Part shown: positions 1-7,350 of the stretch, piece after piece
How positions within the stretch are numbered: position 1 is the first letter of the stretch
How the letters are laid out: the number at the start of each line of letters is the position of its first letter
Assembly (NCBI GenBank): GCA_023388495.1
Contig: JAEWGC010000040.1
Location: 1-33,095, forward strand
Length of the DNA: 33,095 bases
Direction: 5' to 3'
Origin: Bacillota bacterium
GTDB lineage: Bacteria > Bacillota > Clostridia > Tissierellales > Tissierellaceae
Translations under genes and position numbers: made by a program
The notes under the pieces: generated by a model
Seen by the model: the letters and a program-made list of their open reading frames with translations, nothing else
What the model was told of the DNA's origin: nothing
The model's database searches: none

Positions 1-178
1 TGATAACTAATGCAAGTACATCAGGGTGTATTTTTTCCATATTCCAATCCTTAGACATATGAATACTACATTCCTGTCTTCCCATCTTTACTTTTCCAGA
101 AAAATCTACTCCTTCATTGTCTGTTGGTAAGAAATTAAGGTTTAATAATTCTTTTTCAAATATATAAGAAGTTTTCAA
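1..178 (-). CDS. Unknown protein, N-terminal part, cut by window edge
   Basis: An open frame reads leftward off the window. It starts at a TTG (176-178) placed 7 nt after a GGGGG ribosome site (186-190). The visible 59 residues begin (M)KTSYIFEKELLNLNFLPTD and continue with SGKVKMGRQECSIHMSK and IHPDVLALVI. There is no signal peptide or membrane segment in the visible part. I do not recognise the family. The neighbouring glycosyltransferase suggests a glycan or surface cluster, but that is inference. The start is supported by the ribosome site, because the nearby ATG is immediately out of frame. Confidence 0.6.
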   Translation of the reverse strand, partial: MKTSYIFEKELLNLNFLPTDNEGVDFSGKVKMGRQECSIHMSKDWNMEKIHPDVLALVI

Positions 179-282
179 TACATTACCCCCTTGAGTTTTC
201 AGTATAATGCTTTGTCAACTATTTAATCTAGTATTTTTCTATTTGAAACTTTTAGATACAAGTTTTCGCGCTAACACCTCAC

Positions 283-321
283 AAAAAAACATATCTATTT
301 ATATTATAGATATGTTTTTTT
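283..321 (-). terminator. Bidirectional intrinsic terminator
   Basis: A perfect 16-bp inverted repeat (283-298 and 306-321, arms AAAAAAACATATCTAT / ATAGATATGTTTTTTT) with a 7-nt loop ends in T runs on both strands. The loop holds the first bases of the glycosyltransferase stop codon (304-306). It should end transcription of the minus-strand glycosyltransferase gene before the upstream region of the partial gene at 1-178. Confidence 0.85.
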
Positions 322-1023
322 AGTGCTATTGACACTGATATCAATATATTTTCTATAATCATCAATCTTAGTTAAAAAGGAACATTCTCTCATAATATAT
401 TCATTACCAATTTTCCATGTGTGCTTATCTCTACTGTTTCTTATATATACATAGTGAAACTTATTTGTAGAATAGATTTTATAGCCCATACTAAGACAAT
501 CATCACAAAATTTAATATCTTCTCCTAAGCTAATATCTCTGAAGTGAATTTTTCCGAATAATTCTTTTTTAAACATCAAAGTGGAACCAGATACTCTAGA
601 TACATATTTATTTTCCAAGGTTGTATTTTTAATTCCAATAAGCCCTTCTTCTACAAAATATACAAAGTTACATGATTTTCCTACTATTCCTATATCGTCT
701 AAAGATAATGATTTTACAGTATCCGATAGATAAAGTGGGGCATAGTAGTCATCATCATCAAATTTAGCTATAATTGGATATTGAGATTTTTCTACGCAAA
801 AATTCAAACATTCACCTAGGGATTTTTTGCTACCTAATTTATATAATTGTATATTTTTATAGGGAAGAGCTAATTCAAGTAATTTACTTAAATTAGCTAT
901 ATCATAGTTAAGGCAAATAATTAACTCTTTATGTTCGTAATCTTGAGAGATAAAATTTTCTATAATATTTTCCATAAATCCTATTTTATTAGTAGAACAA
1001 ATTACAGAGATACCTAAATCCAT
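304..1023 (-). CDS. Glycosyltransferase family 2
   Basis: A GT-A fold glycosyltransferase of about 239 aa that would move a sugar from a nucleotide-sugar donor. The N-terminus has the typical beta strand (LGISVICSTNK) followed by a helix and FISQDYEHKELIICLN. The acidic metal-binding motif is visible as IAKFDDDDYYAPLYL. Later RVSGSTLMFKKELF and GEDIKFCDDCLSMGY match the acceptor-side region of the family. There is no membrane segment, so it is probably cytoplasmic. I chose the ATG at 1021-1023 because AAGGAG (1033-1038) sits 9 nt upstream; the in-frame GTG at 1030-1032 abuts that ribosome site. The acceptor is unknown. The coat-like gene nearby makes spore or cell-surface glycosylation possible, as inference only. 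Confidence 0.85.
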   Translation of the reverse strand: MDLGISVICSTNKIGFMENIIENFISQDYEHKELIICLNYDIANLSKLLELALPYKNIQLYKLGSKKSLGECLNFCVEKSQYPIIAKFDDDDYYAPLYLSDTVKSLSLDDIGIVGKSCNFVYFVEEGLIGIKNTTLENKYVSRVSGSTLMFKKELFGKIHFRDISLGEDIKFCDDCLSMGYKIYSTNKFHYVYIRNSRDKHTWKIGNEYIMRECSFLTKIDDYRKYIDISVNSTKKTYL

Positions 1024-1123
1024 ACTAATCACTCCTTTAAAATATATATACGATTATAATGTGAAAAGTGTAACCATAATGACCTAAAGAAAATATTTTA
1101 TAGTATAAGAAGGAGGTAATTGT

Positions 1124-1396
1124 ATGAATCATAATTATTATATAGCTGTTTTTGAATCAAAGAATAAAGCAGTATATTTATATTCGATGCTTGAGAATAT
1201 TGGCTATACTAACTTTCAATTAATATCTACTCCTTGTGCACTAAAAGTTGGCTGTAACTATTCAATAAAATTTACCAATATAAGAAATGTTGATGCTTTA
1301 ATAAGGGAGGCTAAAGAATTAGGAGTAGGGGTTCCTATTATATATTTTGCAGAAAAAGCAGATGGTAAATATAAGTATAAAAAAATTAATATTTAG
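1124..1396 (+). CDS. DUF3343 protein (putative Se/S carrier-like)
   Basis: A 90-aa protein with an AAGGAGGT ribosome site. It matches the DUF3343 pattern: a short beta-alpha-beta fold, a cysteine pair in STPCALKVGCNYSIKF, and a C-terminal GVPIIYF strand. Family members are annotated as putative selenium or sulfur carriers and often sit beside YedF/TusA-like genes; no such partner is visible here. It is a lone plus-strand gene among minus-strand genes. Its stop codon overlaps the stop of the convergent gene at 1393. The function remains a prediction. Confidence 0.75.
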   Translation: MNHNYYIAVFESKNKAVYLYSMLENIGYTNFQLISTPCALKVGCNYSIKFTNIRNVDALIREAKELGVGVPIIYFAEKADGKYKYKKINI

Positions 1397-2715
1397 TTAA
1401 ATAACCTATTAATAAAAGATGTCTTTTTAGAATTAATAAAGTTTTTAATGTCATCTAATTTATGCTCTAAATTTTGTTGATTATCTAATATCTTGGCTAA
1501 AATGGACTCTATAGAATTATGATTATCTAATGTCTTAGCTAAAATTGGTTCTATAGAATTATAATAATCTAATATTTGATTAAATTTAATTTCTAATTCA
1601 TTGAGAAAATCAGAATTAGTTTCAATAGTATCTGGAATTGACTCTTTAACTTCAACTTTAAAATATGGTTTTTCATCAATAGTTTTTTCATAGATATCTA
1701 TAGGTTCTTTATATGAAAAGGAATTTAAAAAGTAGAATCTAGGATTGTCAAAAGAATTGCAGTAAATATAATTCATCTTATTTATATTTGATTTAACTTT
1801 AATTAATATTATACTTTCCTTTAAGACTTCATTGCTATTTCCTTTAATCCAAGAGTTACCGTAGTCAGAAGAATAGAGAAAATCTATTTTGTCATTAGAT
1901 AAAAATATTAATTTTAATGTACTGTTTTCTTCAAAGATTATAGGTGGATATTTTGGCAATTGTATATATGGGAGTTTGATGTCCTTCCATATATACTTTG
2001 CCTTTCCACTAGAACTCATTCTAAAATACTTGATTTGATATTTACTATCTGATTCTTCTAACCATAATCCATGTAAGTTATCTTGGGAATCAATAAATAA
2101 AAAAGGTAATAAATTATTAGTATTATCTGAAGATATTTGTTTAGATAAAGAGCTCCAAGATTTAGTATAGTGGCTATAAAAGCTATGGTATACTTGTGGG
2201 TTGTTTATATTGCTTCTATATAATAAGTGAATAGTACCTTGACTATCTACGTCTACAACAAATGGATCAGGAAATTTTCTTGATATATATCTAACTGCAT
2301 TATGTTTTTCTTCATTACCGTAGATTACATGCTGAATAGTCCAAATATTAGAGTTTATTAAATTTGAATAATTATAGAAAATATGCAATCTATTTTGAAT
2401 CATTAAAATTTCTATTTGATTATAAATGTTTGATTTCATATCAAATTTTGCTATAGTCAATTTTGACCATTTTTCCTTTTGGTATTTGTAGTAGTTTAAT
2501 TCTCCAGTGTTAATTAGTGCAACCAGATGTATTATGTCATTTTCATCAATAAGAGTAGAGTATTTTAGTATGTTTTTATCATATAAGCTCTTTGAATCTA
2601 AAGTACTTAAAGATGAATCGAAAATAGTATATATAATTTCTCCCTCATTTGCTAATTCAAATAGGAATACCTCTTTATTAGAGTTGATTATTGCATTAAT
2701 ATTTTGTTTAAACAT
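1393..2715 (-). CDS. Predicted beta-propeller (BNR-like) protein with helical C-terminus
   Basis: A 440-aa protein without signal peptide or membrane segment. Residues about 1-330 are a run of short beta strands with propeller-like repeats (DSQGTIHLLYR, DSQDNLHGLW, SSDYGNSWIKG), resembling BNR/sialidase-type blades without recognisable catalytic residues. The C-terminal 80 residues are helical and contain about three 14-residue repeats (DYYNSIEPILAKTL, DNHNSIESILAKIL, DNQQNLEHKL), likely a coiled-coil oligomerisation stalk. The ATG follows GGAGGTG. It is divergent from the coat-like gene at 2811, so a spore-surface role is conceivable. I do not recognise an orthologous family. Confidence 0.6.
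   Translation of the reverse strand: MFKQNINAIINSNKEVFLFELANEGEIIYTIFDSSLSTLDSKSLYDKNILKYSTLIDENDIIHLVALINTGELNYYKYQKEKWSKLTIAKFDMKSNIYNQIEILMIQNRLHIFYNYSNLINSNIWTIQHVIYGNEEKHNAVRYISRKFPDPFVVDVDSQGTIHLLYRSNINNPQVYHSFYSHYTKSWSSLSKQISSDNTNNLLPFLFIDSQDNLHGLWLEESDSKYQIKYFRMSSSGKAKYIWKDIKLPYIQLPKYPPIIFEENSTLKLIFLSNDKIDFLYSSDYGNSWIKGNSNEVLKESIILIKVKSNINKMNYIYCNSFDNPRFYFLNSFSYKEPIDIYEKTIDEKPYFKVEVKESIPDTIETNSDFLNELEIKFNQILDYYNSIEPILAKTLDNHNSIESILAKILDNQQNLEHKLDDIKNFINSKKTSFINRLFN
1484..1581 (-). repeat. In-gene tandem repeat, about 42-bp unit
   Basis: Two clear and one diverged copies of a 42-bp unit (for example ATTATCTAATGTCTTAGC) encode the 14-residue helical repeats in the propeller gene. The copies stay in frame, so this is a coding repeat. 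Confidence 0.7.
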
Positions 2716-2744
2716 TTATTTCACCTCCACAATTAATTAGTAGC

Positions 2745-2770
2745 ACATTAGTATATCTATACATAATATG
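2745..2770 (+). promoter_or_regulatory. Possible SigK-type promoter of the coat-like gene
   Basis: AC (2745-2746), then 15 nt, then CATAATATG (2762-2770) resembles the mother-cell SigK consensus AC-N16-CATANNNTA. The last base does not match and the spacer is one short. It lies about 40 nt before the coat-like gene. Matches this short arise easily in AT-rich DNA. Confidence 0.3.
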
Positions 2771-2810
2771 TTAGTGAATATGAAATTATTAAATAAAAGG
2801 AGTGAAAAGC

Positions 2811-3431
2811 ATGGCTGAATTTAATATTAATCAAGCAAGTTATGATTTTGACTGCGACTGTATTATTGCTGACAAAGTGTTCGCAAGCTGTCAACAAAGA
2901 GAATGCTTCCCTGAAGTTGAAGTAGAAATATGTGATAAAACCTTCGGAAGAATAAGATTTAGACCCGGATTTATAGTACCTAATACATTAATAGTTACAG
3001 ATACTGATACACCTAATTTTAGAAGAGTAAGATTTACTATAAGAATTCCTTTCCAAGTTCTAGATCCGACTGGAAGTATAATAGCAGAAGGATTTTTACC
3101 AGACATATTTAAAGACATAATATTATATATTCCAGATGCTAGAGATGAATTTGATTTTAGAATAGTTGTTGAAACTAGCTCTGAACTATTGCTACCACCA
3201 GTACAAACAGGAGATAAATTGATTTTCACAGTTGGAGTATTCGTTATAGTTAAGGTAGTAGGCACTGTACAGCTTTTAATTCCAACATTTGGTTACTGTC
3301 CACCACCGCCTCCATGTGAAGAATTTAGTCCACAAGATATATGTGAAGATTTCTTAGAATATGCAGAGTTTCCAGAGTTTTTCCCACCTCAATTAAACCT
3401 AGAATGTCCTCCGTCTAATCCAGAACCATAG
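2811..3431 (+). CDS. Putative spore coat or surface protein, Cys-rich ends
   Basis: A soluble protein of about 206 aa with a beta-rich core. The N-terminus holds clustered cysteines (DFDCDCIIADKVFASC, QQREC). The C-terminus is Cys-, Pro- and acid-rich (GYCPPPPPCEEF, then DICEDF and LECPPSNPEP). This composition is typical of cross-linked spore coat or exosporium proteins, but I cannot assign a named family. The ATG at 2811 is preferred because AAAAGGAG lies 8 nt upstream, whereas the in-frame GTG at 2802 overlaps that site. It is a single-gene unit with its own terminator. Confidence 0.55.
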   Translation: MAEFNINQASYDFDCDCIIADKVFASCQQRECFPEVEVEICDKTFGRIRFRPGFIVPNTLIVTDTDTPNFRRVRFTIRIPFQVLDPTGSIIAEGFLPDIFKDIILYIPDARDEFDFRIVVETSSELLLPPVQTGDKLIFTVGVFVIVKVVGTVQLLIPTFGYCPPPPPCEEFSPQDICEDFLEYAEFPEFFPPQLNLECPPSNPEP

Positions 3432-3460
3432 AGAAGAGCTAAGTGCTCTTCTTTTATTTT
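3432..3460 (+). terminator. Intrinsic terminator after the coat-like gene
   Basis: Stem AGAAGAGC (3432-3439) and GCTCTTCT (3445-3452) with a 5-nt loop is followed by a T-rich tail, directly after the stop codon at 3429-3431. Confidence 0.85.
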
Positions 3461-3486
3461 TTATTTGATTTTATAAAACATGAATG

Positions 3487-3515
3487 TTGACAAAAACACT
3501 AGGGTATAATATACT
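3487..3515 (+). promoter_or_regulatory. SigA-type promoter of the iscR-iscS-iscU operon
   Basis: TTGACA (3487-3492), 17 nt, TATACT (3510-3515). The -10 overlaps an 11-nt palindrome, GTATAATATAC (3504-3514), a possible operator for the Rrf2 regulator encoded just downstream. Autoregulation is inference from family behaviour. Confidence 0.7.
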
Positions 3516-3563
3516 TATTAATGAAAACCAAGGAAAATAGTTGGGATTAAAAGAGGTGAAGAA

Positions 3564-3992
3564 ATGAAACTATCTACAAGAGGGAGATATGGTTTAAAGG
3601 CAATGTTCCAATTAGCTTTATATCATGGTGATGGACCCATATCTTTGAAACAAATTGCAGATGAACAAAATCTATCAGAAAATTATCTAGAGCAGCTTTT
3701 TTCGACCCTCAAAAAAGAAGGATTATTAAATAGCGTAAGAGGTGCACAGGGTGGGTACATGTTAGCTAGGGATCCTAATGATATTACAGTAGGAAATATA
3801 TTGAGAGCTCTTGAAGGGAATATGGCTCCTTCTGATTGTGTTATGGGGGAAGAACATGAATGCTCTAGGGAAGATAAATGTGTAACTAAATTGGTTTGGG
3901 TAAAGATAAAGGATAGTATAGATGAAGTAATCGACTCCATTACATTGCAAGATATGGTTGATGATGAAAACAAATTAAATAGAAAAGAGTAA
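3564..3992 (+). CDS. iscR: Rrf2-family regulator, IscR-like
   Basis: A 142-aa winged-helix regulator that begins with the Rrf2 signature (MKLSTRGRYGLKAM) and has the recognition region around SENYLEQLFSTLKKEGL and RGAQGGY. Three cysteines in SDCVMGEEHECSREDKC (spacing C-x7-C-x5-C) resemble the [2Fe-2S] ligands of IscR, whereas the Bacillus homologue CymR lacks such a cluster motif. It is the first gene of a unit with iscS and iscU, which fits sensing of Fe-S status and repression of its own operon. Cluster binding is inferred; the first Cys spacing is slightly longer than in E. coli. Confidence 0.8.
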   Translation: MKLSTRGRYGLKAMFQLALYHGDGPISLKQIADEQNLSENYLEQLFSTLKKEGLLNSVRGAQGGYMLARDPNDITVGNILRALEGNMAPSDCVMGEEHECSREDKCVTKLVWVKIKDSIDEVIDSITLQDMVDDENKLNRKE

Positions 3993-4010
3993 ACTTAGGA
4001 GGAATAGTCA

Positions 4011-5189
4011 ATGGGAAAGTATATATATATGGATAATGCAGCTACAACTCCGGTAAAAAAAGAAGTATTAGAAGAGATGATACCTTATTTTACCGAAAAA
4101 TATGGAAACCCATCATCTGTATATTCATTAGGTAACTTATCTAAAAGAGCTGTAGAAAGCGCAAGAGAAAAAATAGCAAATTCTATTAATGCAGAGAAAA
4201 GAGAGATATTTTTTACTGGTGGAGGATCTGAAGCAGATAATTGGGCTTTAAAAGGTGTTGTTTATGCAAATAAACATAAAGGGAATCATATAATAACTAC
4301 TAAGATAGAACACCATGCTATACTTCATACTTGTGAATATTTACAAAAAAATGGTTTTGATGTAACGTACTTAGACGTTGATGAATTTGGATTAATCAAC
4401 TTAGAAGAATTGAAGAATGCTATAACTGATAAAACAATACTTATATCAATTATGTTTGCAAATAATGAAATTGGAACTATACAGCCCATTAAAGAAATTG
4501 GAGAAATAGCAAAGGAAAATAAGATATACTTCCATACAGATGCTGTTCAGGCAATGGGACATATAAAAATAGATGTTAAAGAATTAAATATCGATCTTTT
4601 ATCTATGTCAGCTCACAAATTATATGGTCCAAAGGGTATAGGTGTTTTATATATTAAACAAGGAGTAAAAATTGATTCTCTTATATCAGGTGGAGCTCAG
4701 GAGAGAAACAAAAGAGCGGGAACTGAAAACGTACCTGCTATTGTTGGAATGGGTAAAGCTATAGAATTGGCTTATGAAAACTTAGATGAGCATAATAAAA
4801 GATTAACACTTTTGAGAGATAACTTAATCCAAAAGATACAGTCAAATATCCCATATGTAAAATTAAATGGACATCCAACTAAGAGATTACCAGGAAATGT
4901 AAATATGTGTTTCCAATTTATAGAAGGAGAATCCTTGTTGCTTAGTTTAGATATGGAGGGGATTGCTGGTTCAAGTGGTTCGGCTTGTACTTCTGGGTCA
5001 TTGGATCCTTCTCATGTCTTATTGGCTATTGGGTTACCACATGAAATTGCCCATGGTTCTCTAAGATTGTCATTAGGAGATTTTAACACAGAAGAAGAAA
5101 TAGATTACGTAGTAGAAAAACTTGTAAAAATAGTAGATAGACTAAGAAAAATGTCACCACTATATGAAAAAATAAGGGAGGAAAAATAA
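4011..5189 (+). CDS. iscS: Cysteine desulfurase IscS/NifS
   Basis: A 392-aa PLP enzyme that takes sulfur from L-cysteine and passes it as persulfide to the IscU scaffold. The N-terminal MDNAATTPV motif, the PLP-binding lysine K203 in MSAHKLYGPKG, and the catalytic cysteine C326 in SSGSACTSGSLDPSHV are all present. Length is normal. The RBS AGGAGG lies about 7 nt upstream of the ATG. It is co-directional with iscR (18-nt gap) and directly abuts iscU, so the three form one operon. It could equally be annotated nifS; the activity assignment is secure. Confidence 0.95.
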   Translation: MGKYIYMDNAATTPVKKEVLEEMIPYFTEKYGNPSSVYSLGNLSKRAVESAREKIANSINAEKREIFFTGGGSEADNWALKGVVYANKHKGNHIITTKIEHHAILHTCEYLQKNGFDVTYLDVDEFGLINLEELKNAITDKTILISIMFANNEIGTIQPIKEIGEIAKENKIYFHTDAVQAMGHIKIDVKELNIDLLSMSAHKLYGPKGIGVLYIKQGVKIDSLISGGAQERNKRAGTENVPAIVGMGKAIELAYENLDEHNKRLTLLRDNLIQKIQSNIPYVKLNGHPTKRLPGNVNMCFQFIEGESLLLSLDMEGIAGSSGSACTSGSLDPSHVLLAIGLPHEIAHGSLRLSLGDFNTEEEIDYVVEKLVKIVDRLRKMSPLYEKIREEK

Positions 5190-5624
5190 ATGTACTCAGA
5201 AAAAGTTATGGATCATTTTCAGAATCCAAGAAATGTTGGAGAAATATTAGATGCAGATGGAGTAGGCGAAGTAGGTAATGCAAAATGCGGTGATATAATG
5301 AAAATGTATCTTAAAATAGAAAATGGGATTATTGAAGATGTAAAGTTTAAGACCTTTGGATGTGGATCTGCTATTGCATCATCTAGTATGGCTACAGAAT
5401 TAATTAAGGGAAAGACCATAGAAGAAGCTATGAGATTAACTAACAGAGCTGTTGCAGAAGCCCTTGACGGACTACCACCAGTAAAGATGCATTGCTCAGT
5501 ATTGGCAGAGCAAGCTATAAAATCAGCCCTATTAGATTATTCCAAAAAACATGATATTCATATTGATGGACTAGAGGATGTAAATTTTGATGATGATCAT
5601 CATCACGATATAGAAGAAGCATAA
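5190..5624 (+). CDS. iscU: Fe-S cluster scaffold IscU/NifU
   Basis: A 144-aa scaffold on which iron-sulfur clusters are built. The three ligand cysteines are C33 (GNAKCGD, with D35), C58 (FGCGSAIASSS) and C102 (KMHCSVLAEQAI). The start codon follows the iscS stop with no gap, so translation is probably coupled. The C-terminus has an acidic and histidine-rich tail (DDDHHHD) beyond the usual fold. No iscA, hscA or ferredoxin gene follows, consistent with the minimal clostridial arrangement. Confidence 0.95.
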   Translation: MYSEKVMDHFQNPRNVGEILDADGVGEVGNAKCGDIMKMYLKIENGIIEDVKFKTFGCGSAIASSSMATELIKGKTIEEAMRLTNRAVAEALDGLPPVKMHCSVLAEQAIKSALLDYSKKHDIHIDGLEDVNFDDDHHHDIEEA

Positions 5625-5644
5625 TAATTTAGGAATTCATATAA

Positions 5645-5663
5645 GGGCGGGCTTTGCTCGCCA
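5645..5663 (+). terminator. GC-rich hairpin after iscU
   Basis: GGCGGGC (5646-5652), loop TTT, GCTCGCC (5656-5662), with one G-U pair. It has no good T run, so it may be a weak terminator, an mRNA 3'-end protector or a remnant of a dispersed repeat. Confidence 0.45.
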
Positions 5664-5719
5664 GTGATACATAAATTTGTTAAAAAATTATAATTTTAGT
5701 TAATATTAGCAGAATTAAT

Positions 5720-5766
5720 ATCTCCTTTTAGTGAAAAGATATAACATATAAATAAGAAAAGGAGAT
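5720..5766 (+). promoter_or_regulatory. Inverted repeat that would sequester the ribosome site of the 55-aa gene
   Basis: ATCTCCTTTT (5720-5729) is perfectly complementary to AAAAGGAGAT (5757-5766), which contains the only ribosome site of the small gene at 5776. The 27-nt loop contains CATATA (5745-5750). A long transcript would hide the ribosome site; one starting inside the loop would not. Confidence 0.5.
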
Positions 5767-5775
5767 GAGTAAACC

Positions 5776-5943
5776 TTGAACAATAGATATAGAAACGGAG
5801 CATTTTGGGGAACAGTTATAGGAACATCTTTAGGTATTATCCTTAGCTCTAGAATGACACCAATGAATAGAAGGAAAATGATGAGAACTGCTAGAAAAGT
5901 AAAAGATAATTTAATGGATGGAATGAATTCCTTATGGGATTAG
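5776..5943 (+). CDS. Small 55-aa membrane-associated protein (YtxH-like)
   Basis: The frame starts at a TTG (5776-5778), 11 nt after AAAAGGAG, and ends at TAG 5941-5943. The protein has one short hydrophobic segment near the N-terminus (AFWGTVIGTSLGIILSS) followed by a basic amphipathic helix (RRKMMRTARKVKDNLMDGM), the layout of YtxH-type small proteins. A terminator follows at once. An ATG at 5765 yields only a four-codon peptide ending in the TGA that overlaps the TTG. The function is unknown; the ribosome site is in an inverted repeat. Confidence 0.65.
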   Translation: MNNRYRNGAFWGTVIGTSLGIILSSRMTPMNRRKMMRTARKVKDNLMDGMNSLWD

Positions 5944-5963
5944 GCAGCTTTTGCTGCCTTTTC
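5942..5963 (+). terminator. Intrinsic terminator of the 55-aa gene
   Basis: AGGCAGC (5942-5948), TTTT loop, GCTGCCT (5953-5959), then T residues. It overlaps the stop codon. Confidence 0.85.
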
Positions 5964-5987
5964 ATAAATCTAAGGGGGAGGTAAATC

Positions 5988-7178
5988 ATGAACCCAACAG
6001 GGTTGTTTATTAAATTGGTATGGCTTCTTTCTACTATACTATTGATATTAATAATATATTATCTTATAAACATAGGTAATAATTTCGTATCGGAGAAGAA
6101 AAAAATTAGGATTAATGATAAAAAACTTTTGCCTGTAGCAATAGGGTTAGTTTTTTTGTTTTTATTTTTCAATTTACTTAAAAAATATACAGTGTTATCA
6201 GATACTTTTTACACTATAGTCTTTTCTGCAATTTTAGCGTATCTTTTTAATCCAATAATTAATTACTTAGAAAAAAAGAAAATAAATAGGTTAAGGGGCG
6301 TATTCTTACTGTACTTATGTATAGTGGGTATGTTTTTAATCTTGGCATTTTTAGTGATACCAAAGTCAACTACTGAAATAAAGAGGCTTGTAAGAGATAT
6401 GCCAATCTATTTAGAAAAGGCTTCATCACTAGTAGATGAACTATATAATAAATATTATTCTACATTAGGTGATTTGCCTCCAATGTTCCAAGGCGTACAA
6501 CAAGTTGTTATGGAAAACATTGTTGGATTAGAGCATATGGTTACTGGAGCCTTAAAAAATTTCATTGGTGGTATAATAAATACATTTTCAAAGGTCGTTA
6601 GCCTAATACTAACTCCTATATTGACATTCTACTTCTTAGTAGATAAAAATTATTTTAAGGAAAAGATGCTAGGACTTATTCCTAGAAAATATAAAAAAGA
6701 ATATATAGATTTATTTAGAAAAATGGATGATTCTCTATCTAAATTTGTCAGAGGAAAAATAATTATGGCTGCATATGTAGGTGTTGCAACTTCTATAGTT
6801 TTACTTATAATGGGGATTGATTTTGCCATTGTAATTGGATTTATCACAGGTATTGCTGATATAATACCTTATATAGGTCCGTTTTTAGGATTTTTACCAG
6901 CTGTGTTTTTTGCATACCTAATTAGTCCGTTGAAGGCAATATGGGTAGCAGCATTTTTTGTTTTCATTCAATGGGTGGAAAATAATATACTCGCTCCTAA
7001 GATAATAGGAGAGACAACAGGAATACATCCCTTAATCATACTTATATCCATAATAGTAGGAGGAGGAATATTTGGAGTACTAGGAATGGTTTTAGCAGTT
7101 CCAGTCGTAGCAATATTTATAATATTATTTGGTTTTATCAGTAAAAAACTTAGAAAACCACCCAAAATACAGAATTAG
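5988..7178 (+). CDS. AI-2E family transporter (putative permease)
   Basis: A 396-aa integral membrane protein of the AI-2E/PerM family. Several hydrophobic segments occur at about residues 9-28, 48-64, 70-92, 103-124 and 195-218, with a paired C-terminal set from about 260 to 385. A soluble central part (KSTTEIKRLVRDMPIYLEKAS) separates them. The conserved stretch GIADIIPYIGPFLGFLPAV is diagnostic. Substrates of this family vary (autoinducer-2, ions, antiporter roles), so none is assigned. The ATG follows GGGGGAGG. It lies just upstream of alaS, a common neighbourhood in Clostridia. Confidence 0.9.
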   Translation: MNPTGLFIKLVWLLSTILLILIIYYLINIGNNFVSEKKKIRINDKKLLPVAIGLVFLFLFFNLLKKYTVLSDTFYTIVFSAILAYLFNPIINYLEKKKINRLRGVFLLYLCIVGMFLILAFLVIPKSTTEIKRLVRDMPIYLEKASSLVDELYNKYYSTLGDLPPMFQGVQQVVMENIVGLEHMVTGALKNFIGGIINTFSKVVSLILTPILTFYFLVDKNYFKEKMLGLIPRKYKKEYIDLFRKMDDSLSKFVRGKIIMAAYVGVATSIVLLIMGIDFAIVIGFITGIADIIPYIGPFLGFLPAVFFAYLISPLKAIWVAAFFVFIQWVENNILAPKIIGETTGIHPLIILISIIVGGGIFGVLGMVLAVPVVAIFIILFGFISKKLRKPPKIQN

Positions 7179-7190
7179 AGGTCTTAATTG

Positions 7191-7219
7191 TTGACAAATA
7201 GATAATATTAAATTATAAT
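7191..7219 (+). promoter_or_regulatory. Consensus promoter of the alaS leader
   Basis: TTGACA (7191-7196), 17 nt, TATAAT (7214-7219): a perfect SigA promoter in the gap before alaS. Transcription should begin near 7226, just before the leader terminator. Confidence 0.85.
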
Positions 7220-7242
7220 CCAAATATATCAAAGAGAGAATT

Positions 7243-7269
7243 TCGTCCCTCTAATAGGGACGATTTTTT
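7243..7269 (+). terminator. Leader terminator with T-box-like sequence
   Basis: TCGTCCCT (7243-7250), loop CTAAT, AGGGACGA (7256-7263), then six T. The CGTCCCT/AGGGACG stem preceded by GAGAGAATT is typical of the terminator of T-box riboswitches that control aminoacyl-tRNA synthetase genes. However, only about 20 nt separate the promoter from the stem, so there is no room for a specifier loop, and no T-box antiterminator sequence is visible. Confidence 0.75.
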
Positions 7270-7350
7270 GCAATTCATACAACGGAGGAAACCAGTAGGA
7301 TCGAATTTATTCGAAGACTTTATTTAATCTTAAATGGAGAGGTGTATATA

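Noticed and set aside
2507..3265. Open frames of 77 and 124 codons opposite the propeller and coat-like genes
   Set aside because: They lie wholly or mostly within better-supported genes on the other strand, lack ribosome sites and have no recognisable domains.
7220..7350. Complete T-box riboswitch before alaS
   Set aside because: The transcript before the terminator is too short for a specifier stem, and no antiterminator T-box sequence is visible.
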